A stretch of 64,000 nucleotides of DNA from Acetivibrio saccincola (GTDB taxonomy: Bacteria > Bacillota > Clostridia > Acetivibrionales > Acetivibrionaceae), in contig NZ_CP025197.1 of assembly GCF_002844395.1 (NCBI RefSeq), positions 310,001-374,000 of the forward strand. Reading direction: 5' to 3'. The position numbers were made by a program, and so were the translations under genes. Under the pieces are notes generated by a model, which saw nothing but the letters and a program-made list of their open reading frames with translations, was not told the origin of the DNA and did no database searches. This document shows, piece after piece, positions 1 to 9,543 of this stretch; position 1 is the first letter of the stretch, and each line of letters begins with the position of its first letter.

Positions 1-1
1 A

Positions 2-280
2 AAATATATAGCCGACACCTACCATAGGTGGAAAAAAGGTGAAGGGTACGAGGATATCAAGGGATTTTGCAAATCTGCCACTCTGGATGAAGTTCGCTCC
101 CATGAATATATTCTTACTCCCGGTAGGTATGTGGGGATTGAGGAAAAAGCTGATGACGGGGAGCCTTTCGATGAAAAGATGACCAGGCTGACCGGAGAAC
201 TTGCAGAGATGTTTGCAAAGCGTAAGTCTTTGGAAGACGAAATCCGCAAAAGACTGGGGGCAATCGGTTATGACTTTTAA
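2..280 (+). CDS. hsdM: Type I restriction-modification methyltransferase subunit HsdM, C-terminal end (partial)
   Basis: The window opens inside this gene; 92 codons and the stop are visible. HsdM is the adenine-N6 methyltransferase subunit of a type I restriction-modification complex. The catalytic NPPY and AdoMet-binding motifs lie upstream of the window. The visible tail has the pattern usual at HsdM C-termini: IADTYHRWKKGEGYEDIKGF, then YILTPGRYVG, then a helical end. The next gene (RhuM type) starts 11 nt before this stop and hsdS and hsdR follow, so this is the first visible gene of the operon. The identification rests on the tail motif and the hsdS/hsdR context. Confidence 0.85.
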   Translation, partial: KYIADTYHRWKKGEGYEDIKGFCKSATLDEVRSHEYILTPGRYVGIEEKADDGEPFDEKMTRLTGELAEMFAKRKSLEDEIRKRLGAIGYDF

Positions 281-1298
281 CGATAATACTGAATTTTTAA
301 TGTACCAGACTGAAGATGGGAAAACGAAAATTGAAGTAAGAATGGAGGACGAAACAGTTTGGCTTTCATTGAATCAGATGGCGGAGCTGTTTCAGCGAGA
401 TAAGTCTGTAATTTCGCGTCACATCAAGAATATTTTTTCTGAAGGTGAGTTGGACGAAAAATCAGTTGTTGCAAATTTTGCAACAACTGCTGCAGACGGA
501 AAAACCTATAATGTGGACTATTATAACCTGGATGTCATAATCTCCGTAGGTTACCGTGTCAAGTCCCACAGAGGTACGCAGTTCAGAATTTGGGCTACCC
601 AAAGATTAAAGGAATACATAATAAAAGGTTTTACGATGAATGATGATCTGCTCAAAAGAGCAGGGGGCGGTAATTATTTTGAGGAATTATTGGAGCGTAT
701 CCGGGATATCCGCTCCAGTGAGAAAGTATTTTATCGGAAGATTTTGGACATCTATGCAACCAGCATTGACTATTCACCCGATGCGGCAATTTCACAGCAG
801 TTTTTTCAAACGGTTCAGAATAAAATGCACTGGGCAGCTCATGGGCATACAGCGGCTGAAATAGTGTATCAGAGAGCAGATGGCAATAAGCCTTTTATGG
901 GAATGACCAATTTTACAGGTTCAAAGCCAACAAAATCTGAAGCACTGATTGCAAAAAACTACCTTACGGAAGATGAGCTGGCGATACTTAACCGCATTGT
1001 TAATGCTTATATCGAATTTGCCGAGCTTCAGGCAATGCGCAGAAAACCCATGTACATGGCAGACTGGGTAAAAAAACTGGACGAGTTTCTTAAGATGAGC
1101 GACAATGAGATTCTAACTCATGCAGGAAGGATCAGTCATCAGCAAGCTACTCAAAAGGCAATAGAAGAGTATGAAAAATATAAGGAACGGACCAAAAACG
1201 AGCTTTCAGCGGTGGAAAGGCACTTCTTGGAGAGCATAGATAAGACTGCGAAGATGCTGACAGGGAAGAAAAAGAGCAGCGGGGGTGATGAGGTGTGA
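270..1298 (+). CDS. RhuM-family (virulence_RhuM) protein embedded in the type I RM operon
   Basis: A 342-aa protein of the RhuM family, named after a Salmonella pathogenicity-island gene of unknown biochemistry and often found in type I RM loci. The N-terminal part carries VWLSLNQMAELFQRDKSVISRHIKNIF, listed here as the segment around LSLNQMAELFQRDKSVISRH, which looks like a helix-turn-helix; it is followed by YYNLDVIISVGYRV and a GTQFRIWAT segment typical of the family. The ATG at 270 overlaps the hsdM stop; an open frame reaches back to 201 but only by overlapping hsdM. The stop overlaps the hsdS GTG start by 4 nt, so translation is probably coupled. Its role in restriction is not known; a DNA-binding or regulatory role is inferred. 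Confidence 0.85.
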   Translation: MTFNDNTEFLMYQTEDGKTKIEVRMEDETVWLSLNQMAELFQRDKSVISRHIKNIFSEGELDEKSVVANFATTAADGKTYNVDYYNLDVIISVGYRVKSHRGTQFRIWATQRLKEYIIKGFTMNDDLLKRAGGGNYFEELLERIRDIRSSEKVFYRKILDIYATSIDYSPDAAISQQFFQTVQNKMHWAAHGHTAAEIVYQRADGNKPFMGMTNFTGSKPTKSEALIAKNYLTEDELAILNRIVNAYIEFAELQAMRRKPMYMADWVKKLDEFLKMSDNEILTHAGRISHQQATQKAIEEYEKYKERTKNELSAVERHFLESIDKTAKMLTGKKKSSGGDEV

Positions 1299-2434
1299 GT
1301 GTAAGTGAGTGGAGAGAAACTAATTTAGATGAGGTTCTTAGTTTTTATAACGGTAAGAAAAGGCCGACGGAAAGTGGAAATATACCAGTTTATGGTGGGA
1401 ATGGTATTTTGAGTTATTGCAATAGCTATAATACTGAAGGTGAAAGCCTTATAATAGGTCGTGTTGGTGCTTATTGTGGCAATGTTTTTTACGAAAACAA
1501 AAAATGCTGGATATCAGATAATGCCATATTAGCAAAAGCAAAAACTAATGTTTCTTGTAAATTCATGTATTATATACTTAAGCATACGAATTTAAATGAT
1601 ATGCACATTGGAAGTTCACAACCGCTTTTGACACAGGGAATATTAAAAGGTCTAACAACGACTATGCCACGATTTGCGGAGCAAAAAGCCATCGCCGCCA
1701 CACTATCGGCCCTTGACGATATGATCGAGCTTAACAACCAAATCAACAAAACCCTTGAAGAAATGGCTCAGGCGATCTTCAAGTCCTGGTTTGTGGATTT
1801 TGAGCCGTTTAAGGATGGGGAGTTTGAAGAAAGCGAACTGGGGCTGATACCTAAGGGGTGGAGAGTTGTTGAATTAGGCGAAATTACAGAGGAAATAAGA
1901 GAAAGGGTTAAGGATAGAAAAATACCTGTTTTTTCAGCAGTTAAGACAGGAGATTTAGTATTATCTGAGGATTATTTTACAAAACAAGTTTTTAGCAGAG
2001 ATATTTCTAAGTATATTGTTGTTAAGCCGTTCGACTTCGCATACAATCCTGCAAGAATCAATATTGGCTCAATTGGAATAAACGAATTCTCTTACACAGG
2101 GTGTGTTAGTCCTGTTTATGTTGTATTTAGAACTGATCAAAAATATAAATGGTTTTTTAAGATGTTAACAAGAACTGAAAGATTTAAAAAAGAAGTTAAT
2201 ACTCGAGCGTCAGGATCTGTAAGACAAACGCTAAACTTTGATGAGTTTTCTAAAATAAAAGTAGTATATCCATATGCTGAAATCGTTGAAGAGTATAATT
2301 ATATTTTTGAAGGCTTAATTATGGCGAAAAGCAAAATAGAAGAAGAAATTAGTATTCTTAGTGAAATTCGCGATACTTTGCTACCTAAGTTGATGAGCGG
2401 TGAGATAAGAGTACCAGTGGAAGAGGTTGTATAA
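1295..2434 (+). CDS. hsdS: Type I restriction specificity subunit HsdS
   Basis: A 379-aa specificity subunit that picks the bipartite DNA target for the HsdM/HsdR complex. It shows the expected two target-recognition domains, each followed by a conserved helical spacer: the first half ends in EQKAIAATLSALDDMIELNN and ALEEMAQAIFKSWFVDFEPF-like text around residues 130-165, and the second half ends in ILSEIRDTLLPKLMSGEI near the C-terminus. The start is GTG, sharing GTGA with the preceding stop. The recognition domains (about residues 10-120 and 195-340) are visibly more AT-rich than the spacers, as expected for exchangeable specificity modules. The DNA target cannot be read from sequence. Confidence 0.93.
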   Translation: MSVSEWRETNLDEVLSFYNGKKRPTESGNIPVYGGNGILSYCNSYNTEGESLIIGRVGAYCGNVFYENKKCWISDNAILAKAKTNVSCKFMYYILKHTNLNDMHIGSSQPLLTQGILKGLTTTMPRFAEQKAIAATLSALDDMIELNNQINKTLEEMAQAIFKSWFVDFEPFKDGEFEESELGLIPKGWRVVELGEITEEIRERVKDRKIPVFSAVKTGDLVLSEDYFTKQVFSRDISKYIVVKPFDFAYNPARINIGSIGINEFSYTGCVSPVYVVFRTDQKYKWFFKMLTRTERFKKEVNTRASGSVRQTLNFDEFSKIKVVYPYAEIVEEYNYIFEGLIMAKSKIEEEISILSEIRDTLLPKLMSGEIRVPVEEVV

Positions 2435-2464
2435 GATTGAATGTGATAGAAAGGGGGAAACCAT

Positions 2465-5400
2465 ATGCCTAGCCATAATATATATGAGGATGAATTAGAA
2501 CAGGCTGCATTGGAATGGTTTGAAGAACTTGGTTATGAAACCGCTTTTGCACCTGATATCTCGCCTGGTGGGGATTATCCTGAGCGTTCCGATTATTCAG
2601 ATGTTATTCTGGAAGAGCGGCTAAAAGATGCCTTAAAGCGGATAAATCCTGATTTGCCTCAGGAAGCTCTTGATGATGCCCTGCATCAAATCCTTGTGCC
2701 TCTTAATCCTGCCCTGATTGACAATAATCATCTTTTTCAGAAGATGGTCACAGATGGAGTGAATGCTACCTTCAGAGCTAATGATGGCAGGATAGTCAGC
2801 AAGCAGGTCAGGATTTTTGACTTTGAAGAAGTTAAAAATAATGATTTTTTGGCTGTTAACCAGTTCACTGTTATTGAAAACAGGGTTGAAAAGCGTCCTG
2901 ATGTGGTGGTGTTTGTAAATGGTCTCCCCCTTGTAGTTATCGAACTTAAAAACCTGGCCAATGAGGATGTAGAAATATCTGATGCATATAATCAAATCCA
3001 GAATTATATAAGCACCATTCCATCTTTATTCACTTATAATGCTTTTGCAGTTATATCCGATGGAGTTAATGCAAGAGCAGGCACAATCACTGCTGATGAA
3101 GACCGGTTCATGATGTGGAGGACGATTGATGGGGATGAAATAGCACCTTTAAGCCGCCCACAGCTTGAAGTCTTGATCAAAGGCATGTTTGAAAAGGAAC
3201 GCCTGCTTGATATCATTAAGAACTTTATACTGTTCCAGACAGACGGAAAGGACACATATAAAATTCTTGCAGGTTACCATCAATATCATGCTGTTAACAA
3301 GGCGGTTGAAAGCACAATAAGAGCTGCCATCACTGAGGGTGATCGTAAAATCGGTGTTGTTTGGCATACCCAGGGAAGCGGTAAAAGTCTTTCCATGGTC
3401 TTCTATGTTGGAAAGCTTGTTTTGTCAAAAGAACTTAACAACCCTACTATAGTAGTGATTACCGACCGTAACGACCTTGACGACCAGCTGTTTTCCACCT
3501 TTGCCAAGTCAAAAGATTTGCTACGCCAGGAACCGGTTCAGGCTCAGGACAGGGCGGATCTTCGAAGGCTCCTGACAAGGGAATCGGGAGGTATTATCTT
3601 TACAACCATACACAAGTTTGCTCCTGAAGAAAAAGGAGACAGCGTACCGGTTTTAACAGACCGGGAAAATGTAATTGTTATCGCTGATGAAGCGCATCGA
3701 AGCCAATACGGATTCAGGGCGGAAATTGTTAAGGGTGATACAGAAGCTGATGTAAAATACGGTTATGCAAAATATATGCGTGATGCCCTTCCGAATGCGT
3801 CTTTCATTGGATTTACCGGTACACCCATATCTCTTGCTGACAAGGATACCAGAGCAGTTTTTGGCGATTATATCGACATTTACGATATGACCAGGGCTGT
3901 TGAGGATGGAACAACGGTACGCATATTCTATGAAAGCCGGATAGTGAAGCTGGAACTGCCCGATGAGCTTAAGCCTGTTATTGATGATGAATACGAAGAA
4001 ATCACCGAGTACCAGGAGTATACTCAGAAAGAAAAGCTCAAAACCAAATGGTCAAGACTTGAAGCCATCGTTGGTGCCGAGCAACGGGTTAAAGCCATTG
4101 CCAAAGACATTGTGGAGCACTTTGAAAAGCGCCTTGCTGCTCAGGAAACTGAAGTGGGCAAGGGTATGATCGTGGTTATGTCACGTAGAATTGCAATTGA
4201 CTTATATAAAGCCATTGTTGAACTGCGTCCTGAATGGCACTCAGACGACATTGACAAAGGTGTTATCAAGGTAGTCATGACCGGTAGTTCTTCTGATCCA
4301 AAGGAATGGCAGCCTTTCATTGGTACAAAAGCTACCAGGGAGCGTATTGCCAAGCGAATGAAAGACAACAAGGACGAACTGAAGCTGGTCATTGTGCGTG
4401 ACATGTGGCTGACAGGCTTTGATGTGCCCAGCATGCACACCATGTATATCGACAAACCCATGCAGGGACACAATCTTATGCAGGCTATCGCCCGCGTTAA
4501 CCGTGTATTCAAAGAGAAGCAGGGAGGATTGATTGTAGACTACATCGGCATTGCCGAAAATCTTAAGAATGCACTCAATGATTATACCGAAAGCGACAGG
4601 GAAAAGACTGGTGTTGACACTGAAGTGGCAGCGGCAGTCCTTGTTGAAAAGTATGAACTGATTAAGGAATTACTTCATGGTCATGATTATCAGAAGTTCT
4701 TTACCGGCTCTGCTTCCGAAAGAATGTCTGCCATTGTTGAAACAATCGACTACATCATTGGATTGCGCGAGGAGCGCAAAAACGATTATCTTAAGCTGGT
4801 CAGTGAGCTGTCAAGAGCTTACTCCCTTTGCGCGACTACTGATATTGCTGAGAAACTAAATCTTGAGGTAGGTTTCCATAAAGCAGTAAAATCCGGTATT
4901 ATCAAGCTTATACCTGAAAATTCCAAGAAGAAAACTGCTGCGGAAATTGAAGCACAACTTAACCAACTTGTTTCCAAATCAATATCCAGCAATGAGGTTA
5001 TCGATGTCTTGGATGCCGTTGGGCTAAACAAGCCGAATATTGCTATACTCTCAGATGAGTTCCTGGAAGAAGTGCGTAACATGAAACAGCGTAACCTTGC
5101 TGTCGAACTTCTTAATAGATTACTTAAGGGCAAAATTAAGACATTCTCAAAACGGAACCTAGTTCAGTCCAGAAAATTTTCAGAGCTTTTGGAGAATGCC
5201 ATCAGAAAGTATCAGAATCGCACAATAGAAACCACTCAAGTTATTCTGGAGCTTATACAGCTTGCAAAGGAAATTAATGAGGCCCATAAACGTGGAGAAA
5301 ACACAGGCCTTACTGAAGATGAGCTGGCATTTTATGATGCCCTCGCTGAAAATGAATCTGCAAAAGAGGTTATGGGTGACGATATCCTCAAACAAATAGC

Positions 5401-5662
5401 TAGGGACTTGACCGAAGCAATACGTAAGAACTTAAGCATTGACTGGTCTATACGTGCCAGTGTGCAAGCCAAGATGAAAATGATTATAAAGAGGCTGCTT
5501 AAGCGCTATGGTTATCCTCCGGACAAAACACCAAAGGCTGTAGAAATCGTAATGGAACAGGCCAAGCTTATGTGTCAAAACGAGAGTTCCGGGGTTAGGT
5601 ATCAGTACCAGCTTGAAAAAGAAGATCTGCCAAAAGTAGCGGAGGATAGTTTTGACATATAG
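2465..5662 (+). CDS. hsdR: Type I restriction endonuclease/translocase subunit HsdR
   Basis: A 1065-aa HsdR motor-nuclease, full length for the family. An N-terminal PD-(D/E)xK-type nuclease motif is seen at about residues 145-163 (PDVVVF ... VVIELKN). The SF2 translocase follows with Walker A ([11 protein letters not shown], about 300), the DEAH box ([10 protein letters not shown], about 407), motif III (GFTGTPI, about 449) and the arginine-containing motif VI segment ([10 protein letters not shown], about 675). The C-terminal helical region should bind the HsdM2S core. It starts 30 nt after hsdS with a GAAAGGGGG ribosome-binding site. It cuts unmethylated DNA at a distance from the HsdS target after ATP-driven translocation. 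Confidence 0.96.
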   Translation: MPSHNIYEDELEQAALEWFEELGYETAFAPDISPGGDYPERSDYSDVILEERLKDALKRINPDLPQEALDDALHQILVPLNPALIDNNHLFQKMVTDGVNATFRANDGRIVSKQVRIFDFEEVKNNDFLAVNQFTVIENRVEKRPDVVVFVNGLPLVVIELKNLANEDVEISDAYNQIQNYISTIPSLFTYNAFAVISDGVNARAGTITADEDRFMMWRTIDGDEIAPLSRPQLEVLIKGMFEKERLLDIIKNFILFQTDGKDTYKILAGYHQYHAVNKAVESTIRAAITEGDRKIGVVWHTQGSGKSLSMVFYVGKLVLSKELNNPTIVVITDRNDLDDQLFSTFAKSKDLLRQEPVQAQDRADLRRLLTRESGGIIFTTIHKFAPEEKGDSVPVLTDRENVIVIADEAHRSQYGFRAEIVKGDTEADVKYGYAKYMRDALPNASFIGFTGTPISLADKDTRAVFGDYIDIYDMTRAVEDGTTVRIFYESRIVKLELPDELKPVIDDEYEEITEYQEYTQKEKLKTKWSRLEAIVGAEQRVKAIAKDIVEHFEKRLAAQETEVGKGMIVVMSRRIAIDLYKAIVELRPEWHSDDIDKGVIKVVMTGSSSDPKEWQPFIGTKATRERIAKRMKDNKDELKLVIVRDMWLTGFDVPSMHTMYIDKPMQGHNLMQAIARVNRVFKEKQGGLIVDYIGIAENLKNALNDYTESDREKTGVDTEVAAAVLVEKYELIKELLHGHDYQKFFTGSASERMSAIVETIDYIIGLREERKNDYLKLVSELSRAYSLCATTDIAEKLNLEVGFHKAVKSGIIKLIPENSKKKTAAEIEAQLNQLVSKSISSNEVIDVLDAVGLNKPNIAILSDEFLEEVRNMKQRNLAVELLNRLLKGKIKTFSKRNLVQSRKFSELLENAIRKYQNRTIETTQVILELIQLAKEINEAHKRGENTGLTEDELAFYDALAENESAKEVMGDDILKQIARDLTEAIRKNLSIDWSIRASVQAKMKMIIKRLLKRYGYPPDKTPKAVEIVMEQAKLMCQNESSGVRYQYQLEKEDLPKVAEDSFDI

Positions 5663-5724
5663 TAATAATTATAGTTTTATGGTGAATATAAGTTAAAATT
5701 ATAATTAAGAGGGGATGGTGTAAA

Positions 5725-6816
5725 ATGTCACAGGACGATATAATCCGAATAATAGAAATTATTAAACGGTATTTTCCAAAGGATGCAACTGAAATTTCTG
5801 ATGCGTTGGATTTGCTAAACCTTGCTCTGGATGGACTGATGAGCAGCACAAATAAGTCAATTGCAGAATTCCATAAGAATAAGGAATTTGACAAAGGAAT
5901 GGAATTATGGGAGTTTTCTAAAACAGTGTCAACAATTCAGGAGACAATCAATGAGTATACATCTTTGCTCAACATAGATGCAGAGGCCGATGATGACGAA
6001 ATTGATGAAGAACTCGACGAAATAGATGAACAGAAAACTATACCAAATTATTCGGATTATATCGTTGATTCTTCCATTCCTCATACCCTTTATGAAGATT
6101 TTACCCATAAAAAGGTGGTCGCTTTTTCATTTAATAATAATCGATATACAGCTAAAGATTGGAAGGATTTGCTGCTGCAAACATGTGATTTGTTGGCAGA
6201 GATAGATGCCACTAAGTTTAGTGAGTTTATTGATGATCCCGTTATGAAAGGAAGAAAGGTTTCTTACTTTAGCAGAAAATATGTCGATAGAAAAAATGAA
6301 AAAATGAAGAACATAGACATATATGTTTGGACTAACTTAAGTGCCAACAGTATAAGAAATCTTATCAGAAAACTTCTACGGAAATTCGATATAAAATTAA
6401 CCGATTATTACGTATATCTACGAGCAGATTACACCCCTTTACATAAAAGTGATAAAGCAAATGATGAATACAATCCAGACCAAAGAGAAAACCATGACGA
6501 AACGAGAATTGGAAAATATGTTCGTCAAACCCTTAGGGAGCTATCAAACCATCAATATCGTTTTACTGATAAAGAAATAAGTGAAATGCAGTCAAAGCAA
6601 TGGTCGAAAGAAGTATTGGGAATAGATTACCCGCTTCTTAAAAATTATAAAGACAATGAAGATATTTCAGCTCAAATTAAGGATGGAATTTATGGCCGGT
6701 ACTGGAAAGAAATTTTTAAGTTCAACGGGATGAAGTTTTTAGCTACGAGCCAGTGGTATGAACGACATAGAGAACCCTTTGCACGATGGATATCAAGATT
6801 GCAAAATGAAAAATAA
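5725..6816 (+). CDS. Uncharacterised 363-aa protein attached to the type I RM locus
   Basis: Not recognised as a named family. Visible layout: a helical N-terminus (1-85), a very acidic linker (about 88-108, repeated DDDEIDEELDEIDEQ), a mixed domain (about 112-235) with FTHKKVVAFSFNNNRYTAKD and a WTNLSANSIRNLIRKLL segment, then a C-terminal part ending in KFLATSQWYERHREPFARW. The middle pattern (FTxKKxxxF, LSANxIxxLIxKLL) reminds me of uncharacterised proteins of defence loci, but I cannot name the domain. No signal peptide, membrane segment or clear nuclease motif. It has its own ribosome-binding site (AGAGGGGATGG), lies 62 nt after hsdR in the same direction, and the first terminator comes after it, so co-transcription with hsdR is likely. 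An accessory defence role is inferred from position. Confidence 0.75.
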   Translation: MSQDDIIRIIEIIKRYFPKDATEISDALDLLNLALDGLMSSTNKSIAEFHKNKEFDKGMELWEFSKTVSTIQETINEYTSLLNIDAEADDDEIDEELDEIDEQKTIPNYSDYIVDSSIPHTLYEDFTHKKVVAFSFNNNRYTAKDWKDLLLQTCDLLAEIDATKFSEFIDDPVMKGRKVSYFSRKYVDRKNEKMKNIDIYVWTNLSANSIRNLIRKLLRKFDIKLTDYYVYLRADYTPLHKSDKANDEYNPDQRENHDETRIGKYVRQTLRELSNHQYRFTDKEISEMQSKQWSKEVLGIDYPLLKNYKDNEDISAQIKDGIYGRYWKEIFKFNGMKFLATSQWYERHREPFARWISRLQNEK

Positions 6817-6844
6817 AATTATCATTTTTTAGATTTTTTACAAG

Positions 6845-6870
6845 AACACCCGATGGGTGTTTTTTGTTTA
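6845..6870 (+). terminator. Rho-independent terminator closing the RM operon
   Basis: AACACCC and GGGTGTT form a perfect 7-bp stem around a GAT loop (6845-6861), followed by a T-rich tract. It lies 28 nt after the stop of the 363-aa gene. Confidence 0.8.
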
Positions 6871-6916
6871 TATAATTAAGTCTGGTTTATAGACTCCTAA
6901 CAAGGAGGTGATGCCT

Positions 6917-6934
6917 ATGCTTGTACTAATATAG
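6917..6934 (+). other. Five-codon mini-ORF with a near-perfect ribosome-binding site upstream of istA
   Basis: AAGGAGGTGA (6902-6911) matches the full anti-Shine-Dalgarno complement and is followed 5 nt later by ATG CTT GTA CTA ATA TAG (MLVLI). It lies inside the IS21 element, 45 nt before the istA start. A second ATG at 6940 opens a 62-codon frame overlapping istA out of frame. Either could act as a leader that tunes istA translation, or the strong site could be coincidental. Confidence 0.25.
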
Positions 6935-6979
6935 GTATTATGACTTTAATAACACAAAAACCAAAGGAGGAAATCAAAA

Positions 6980-8452
6980 ATGATTGGAATCGAGCAATAC
7001 CGAAAAATCCTGGAGTACAAAGCACTTGGACTTGCTCAGACAAAAACCGCAAAAGCACTGGGGATAACCTATTCTTCTGTCAGCAAATACTGGAATATGA
7101 GCGAAGAAGATTATGTAAGGGAAGCTGAAAAGGAAAGGTACCACATGGATAACTACCGTCAGTACATACTGGAACATTTGAAAATTTGTCCACAAATGAG
7201 GGATACAAACATCTATCTCAAATTGGTGGAGGCCTTCCCTGATCTACAAGTTAAACGAGCTACATTCTACCGCTATATGAAAGCCTTAAGGGAACAGCAC
7301 GGGTATCCGCATGCCAGTAAACGTAAAACCTCACCCCGTGAAATTTCTCCACCGGGATATGAAGCGCAGGCGGATTTTGGTCAATACAAACTTAAGGATA
7401 TGTACGGGCGAATTGTACGAATATATTTCTTTTGCATGGTGCTGAGTTATAGCAGAATGAAATTTGTTTATTTTTCACCAGATCCCTTTACAACCAAAAC
7501 AGCCATTAAAGCTCATAACTATGCATTCCAATATTTTGGAGGAAGAACACAGACTATTCTTTATGACATTGACCGTGTCTATGTAGTCAGTGAAAATCTG
7601 GGGAATATCATATTCGTACCAGCCTTTGAAGAATATGTTAGGCGTATAGGTTACAGTGTTTCGCTATGTAGACCAAGAGATCCTCAAAGTAAAGGCAAGG
7701 TTGAAGAGGTGATTGGATACATAAAGCAAAGTTTTCTTGAGGGCAGGATATACACCGGAATTGATAGCCTTAACAGTGCTGCCCTTGCATGGTTAGATAG
7801 GGAAGGCAACGGGCGAATACATACTGTGACCAGAAAAGTGCCGCGTGAAATGTTCATGGAAGAGCAAAAATACCTGTTCCATGTCAAACCTTATTCCGAA
7901 GTATCAAGCACTGTTGCCTCCTTTGATAAGGATGGAGTGGTAAGTTATAAAGGCAACCGTTATCAGATTAATACAGGTATGATGGATGCTCATAAACGCA
8001 TTCGCATCGAAGATGATGGTGAAATGCTTTTGTTCTATGATGCTGAAACAAATGATTTATTGGCTAAATATCCAGTCACAGAAGATACCGGGCAGTTGTT
8101 CAAACCAGAAGAAAATTACAGGAGAGACAGGGTTTCTTTAACCATCATAAAACAATATTTTGCAGAATACCAAATAGCTCAGGAATTCATTCGCCGGATG
8201 GAGCAGCAACAGCCGAAATATTTTAATACACATTGCATTCGATTATACCGGATGACAAAGTTTTATACAATTGGACAATTGCTTGATGGAATAGAATACT
8301 GCATTGATACTGAACGCTGCAGTGCCTATGAGCTTTTGGCTTATCTCATGTATCAGTACGGAGAGCATATAGCTAAGAAGTTTTTGCCGAATCAGCAGTA
8401 TTTTAACCATTTGGCGAGGAGTAAAGAAATAAGGAGGGAAATCGATGGCTGA
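6980..8452 (+). CDS. istA: IS21-family transposase IstA
   Basis: A 490-aa DDE transposase. The N-terminal region has a helix-turn-helix (GLAQTKTAKALGITYSSVSKY, residues about 17-37). The integrase core shows D in EAQADFGQYK (about 133), a second acidic position in the ILYDIDRVYV segment (about 195) and E in SKGKVEEVIGYIKQSF (about 240). Length is normal for IstA. Start ATG has the site CCAAAGGAGG upstream. IstA and IstB act together: IstA cuts and joins the ends and IstB controls target choice. The frame is intact, so the element may be functional. Confidence 0.93.
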   Translation: MIGIEQYRKILEYKALGLAQTKTAKALGITYSSVSKYWNMSEEDYVREAEKERYHMDNYRQYILEHLKICPQMRDTNIYLKLVEAFPDLQVKRATFYRYMKALREQHGYPHASKRKTSPREISPPGYEAQADFGQYKLKDMYGRIVRIYFFCMVLSYSRMKFVYFSPDPFTTKTAIKAHNYAFQYFGGRTQTILYDIDRVYVVSENLGNIIFVPAFEEYVRRIGYSVSLCRPRDPQSKGKVEEVIGYIKQSFLEGRIYTGIDSLNSAALAWLDREGNGRIHTVTRKVPREMFMEEQKYLFHVKPYSEVSSTVASFDKDGVVSYKGNRYQINTGMMDAHKRIRIEDDGEMLLFYDAETNDLLAKYPVTEDTGQLFKPEENYRRDRVSLTIIKQYFAEYQIAQEFIRRMEQQQPKYFNTHCIRLYRMTKFYTIGQLLDGIEYCIDTERCSAYELLAYLMYQYGEHIAKKFLPNQQYFNHLARSKEIRREIDG

Positions 8453-9131
8453 TATAACAGAAATCCGTGAATTAGCTCAAAAACTTAATCTTTGGAATAT
8501 CGCAAGGGGATACATTGATTTGAACGATGAGAAACTATCAAACCTTGACTATCTTAAGATGGTGTTAGAAAAAGAATTGGAGATTAGGGCCAGACAAAAA
8601 CACACCAAGCTGAGGAAGGCAAGTAAGCTTCCAAACAAAGCATTTGACGCATCGAACTCAAACAAGGGCTTAAAATGGCAGATTAAACAGTTATCCAACC
8701 TGACATGGATTAAGGAAGAGCAAAACTTAATCCTGCTGGGAAAATGCGGGACGGGTAAGAGTGGTCTTGCAGCGCAGCTTGGAGAAACTGCAATCAGCAA
8801 TGGATATAAAACCTATTATGCGCCTTTTGATAATTTTATCGCAGTGGCAGAAAAGAAAGCCACAAATCCAAAAGCAGAAGCGATCTTTTCTTATATGCAG
8901 GAATGTGACTTAATTATTATTGATGATGTCTTTTATGTGGAACCAACCAGGGCAGAACTGCAGGTTTTCTACCGGGCAGTTACCTTTCTTAATGAAACCA
9001 GAAGCATTATTTTTATAACCAATCGTGAACTGTCGGCATGGATAGATGCAGCCGAAGACAAGCATCTTTGCCAGACTTTATTGGACAGAATGACGGTCAA
9101 TTGTCAAATTGTTCGTTTGACTGACAAGTAA
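8445..9131 (+). CDS. istB: IS21-family helper ATPase IstB
   Basis: A 228-aa AAA+ ATPase overlapping istA by 8 nt, the usual coupling in IS21. Walker A reads GKCGTGKS (about residues 98-105), slightly unusual compared with the common GPPGTGKT; Walker B is LIIIDDVFYV (about 155-163). The sensor region FITNRELSAW and the C-terminal DRMTVNCQIVRL follow. It is a little shorter than the typical 240-260 aa, but no break is seen. It binds target DNA and activates IstA. Confidence 0.92.
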   Translation: MADITEIRELAQKLNLWNIARGYIDLNDEKLSNLDYLKMVLEKELEIRARQKHTKLRKASKLPNKAFDASNSNKGLKWQIKQLSNLTWIKEEQNLILLGKCGTGKSGLAAQLGETAISNGYKTYYAPFDNFIAVAEKKATNPKAEAIFSYMQECDLIIIDDVFYVEPTRAELQVFYRAVTFLNETRSIIFITNRELSAWIDAAEDKHLCQTLLDRMTVNCQIVRLTDK

Positions 9132-9255
9132 ATAAAAACACTCACTTCTTTTTTAACAGGGGCAAATACCTCGTTTGAAAACAATGCCGAAAAACGGCTT
9201 AAAATAGATGCAAAAAATCTCATGAAATTCAAAGAACTGCTTAGCTTTTGAGATT

Positions 9256-9465
9256 TTCTGCAGTTTATAGGGTAGGGGGATCTAAATTTCTACCGCTTTT
9301 CATCCCGGAAACGGGCGGGGGGTCACGCGCGAAAAATCGCAGTTTCAAACGTGCCGAGGCATATAACAACCCGGCAATTAAGGAAAGCTGGCGACGAATT
9401 TGTGAGTATAATGTGAGCTATGCTTATCCGGCCCACGGAAACAGATACGAAATAATAAGGTAAAG
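9256..9465 (+). other. Phage-type pre-terminase segment fused to a short coding remnant
   Basis: The stretch 9268-9350 (GGTAGGGGGATCTAAATTTC, then CCCGGAAACGGGCGGGG) resembles the non-coding block that precedes terminase genes in many clostridial prophages. It is joined at about 9357 to a frame ending in ICEYNVSYAYPAHGNRYEI with a stop at 9463. The PAHG motif near a C-terminus is reminiscent of metallo-beta-lactamase-fold hydrolases, so this may be the tail of such a gene. The 71-codon frame covering both parts is probably not a real gene. No small terminase gene is present. Confidence 0.35.
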
Positions 9466-9485
9466 AATAATAGCAATTGCGAAAA

Positions 9486-9520
9486 GAATCTCCTTTTTTA
9501 CTTGGAGGTTCTTTTTTATT
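9486..9520 (+). terminator. Hairpin terminator just upstream of the terminase gene
   Basis: GAATCTCC (9486-9493) pairs with GGAGGTTC (9504-9511, one G-T pair), followed by TTTTTTATT. Its position argues that the terminase frame does not start at the TTG at 9502, which would lie within the stem, and that the terminase is not read from upstream. Confidence 0.6.
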
Positions 9521-9543
9521 CTCTTGGAAAGGAGGCGGCAAAG

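Larger units (their letters stand above)
6890..9255 (+). mobile_element. IS21-family insertion sequence (boundaries approximate)
   Basis: The two-gene arrangement istA-istB with an 8-nt overlap defines the family. Ends could not be fixed: I did not find convincing terminal inverted repeats. Sequence after about 9260 already looks like phage debris, and the RM terminator ends at 6870, so the element lies between. A 7-bp direct repeat TTTATAG at 6886 and 9264 is too short, in AT-rich DNA, to be trusted as a target duplication. Confidence 0.75.

Noticed and set aside
2633-2995. 120-codon minus-strand ORF inside hsdR
   Set aside because: Antisense shadow of a clearly coding gene; the same holds for the other antisense frames in hsdR (for example 4141-4512).
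6940-7128. 62-codon ORF overlapping the start of istA
   Set aside because: Out of frame with istA, no protein-like features; probably an overlap artefact, though its ATG could matter for leader translation.
6886-9270. TTTATAG direct repeats as IS21 target duplication
   Set aside because: Seven bases in AT-rich DNA recur by chance, and the sequences just inside do not form inverted repeats.
9248-9463. 71-codon ORF before the terminase
   Set aside because: It joins a phage-type non-coding block to an unrelated coding tail and starts at TTG without a good site.
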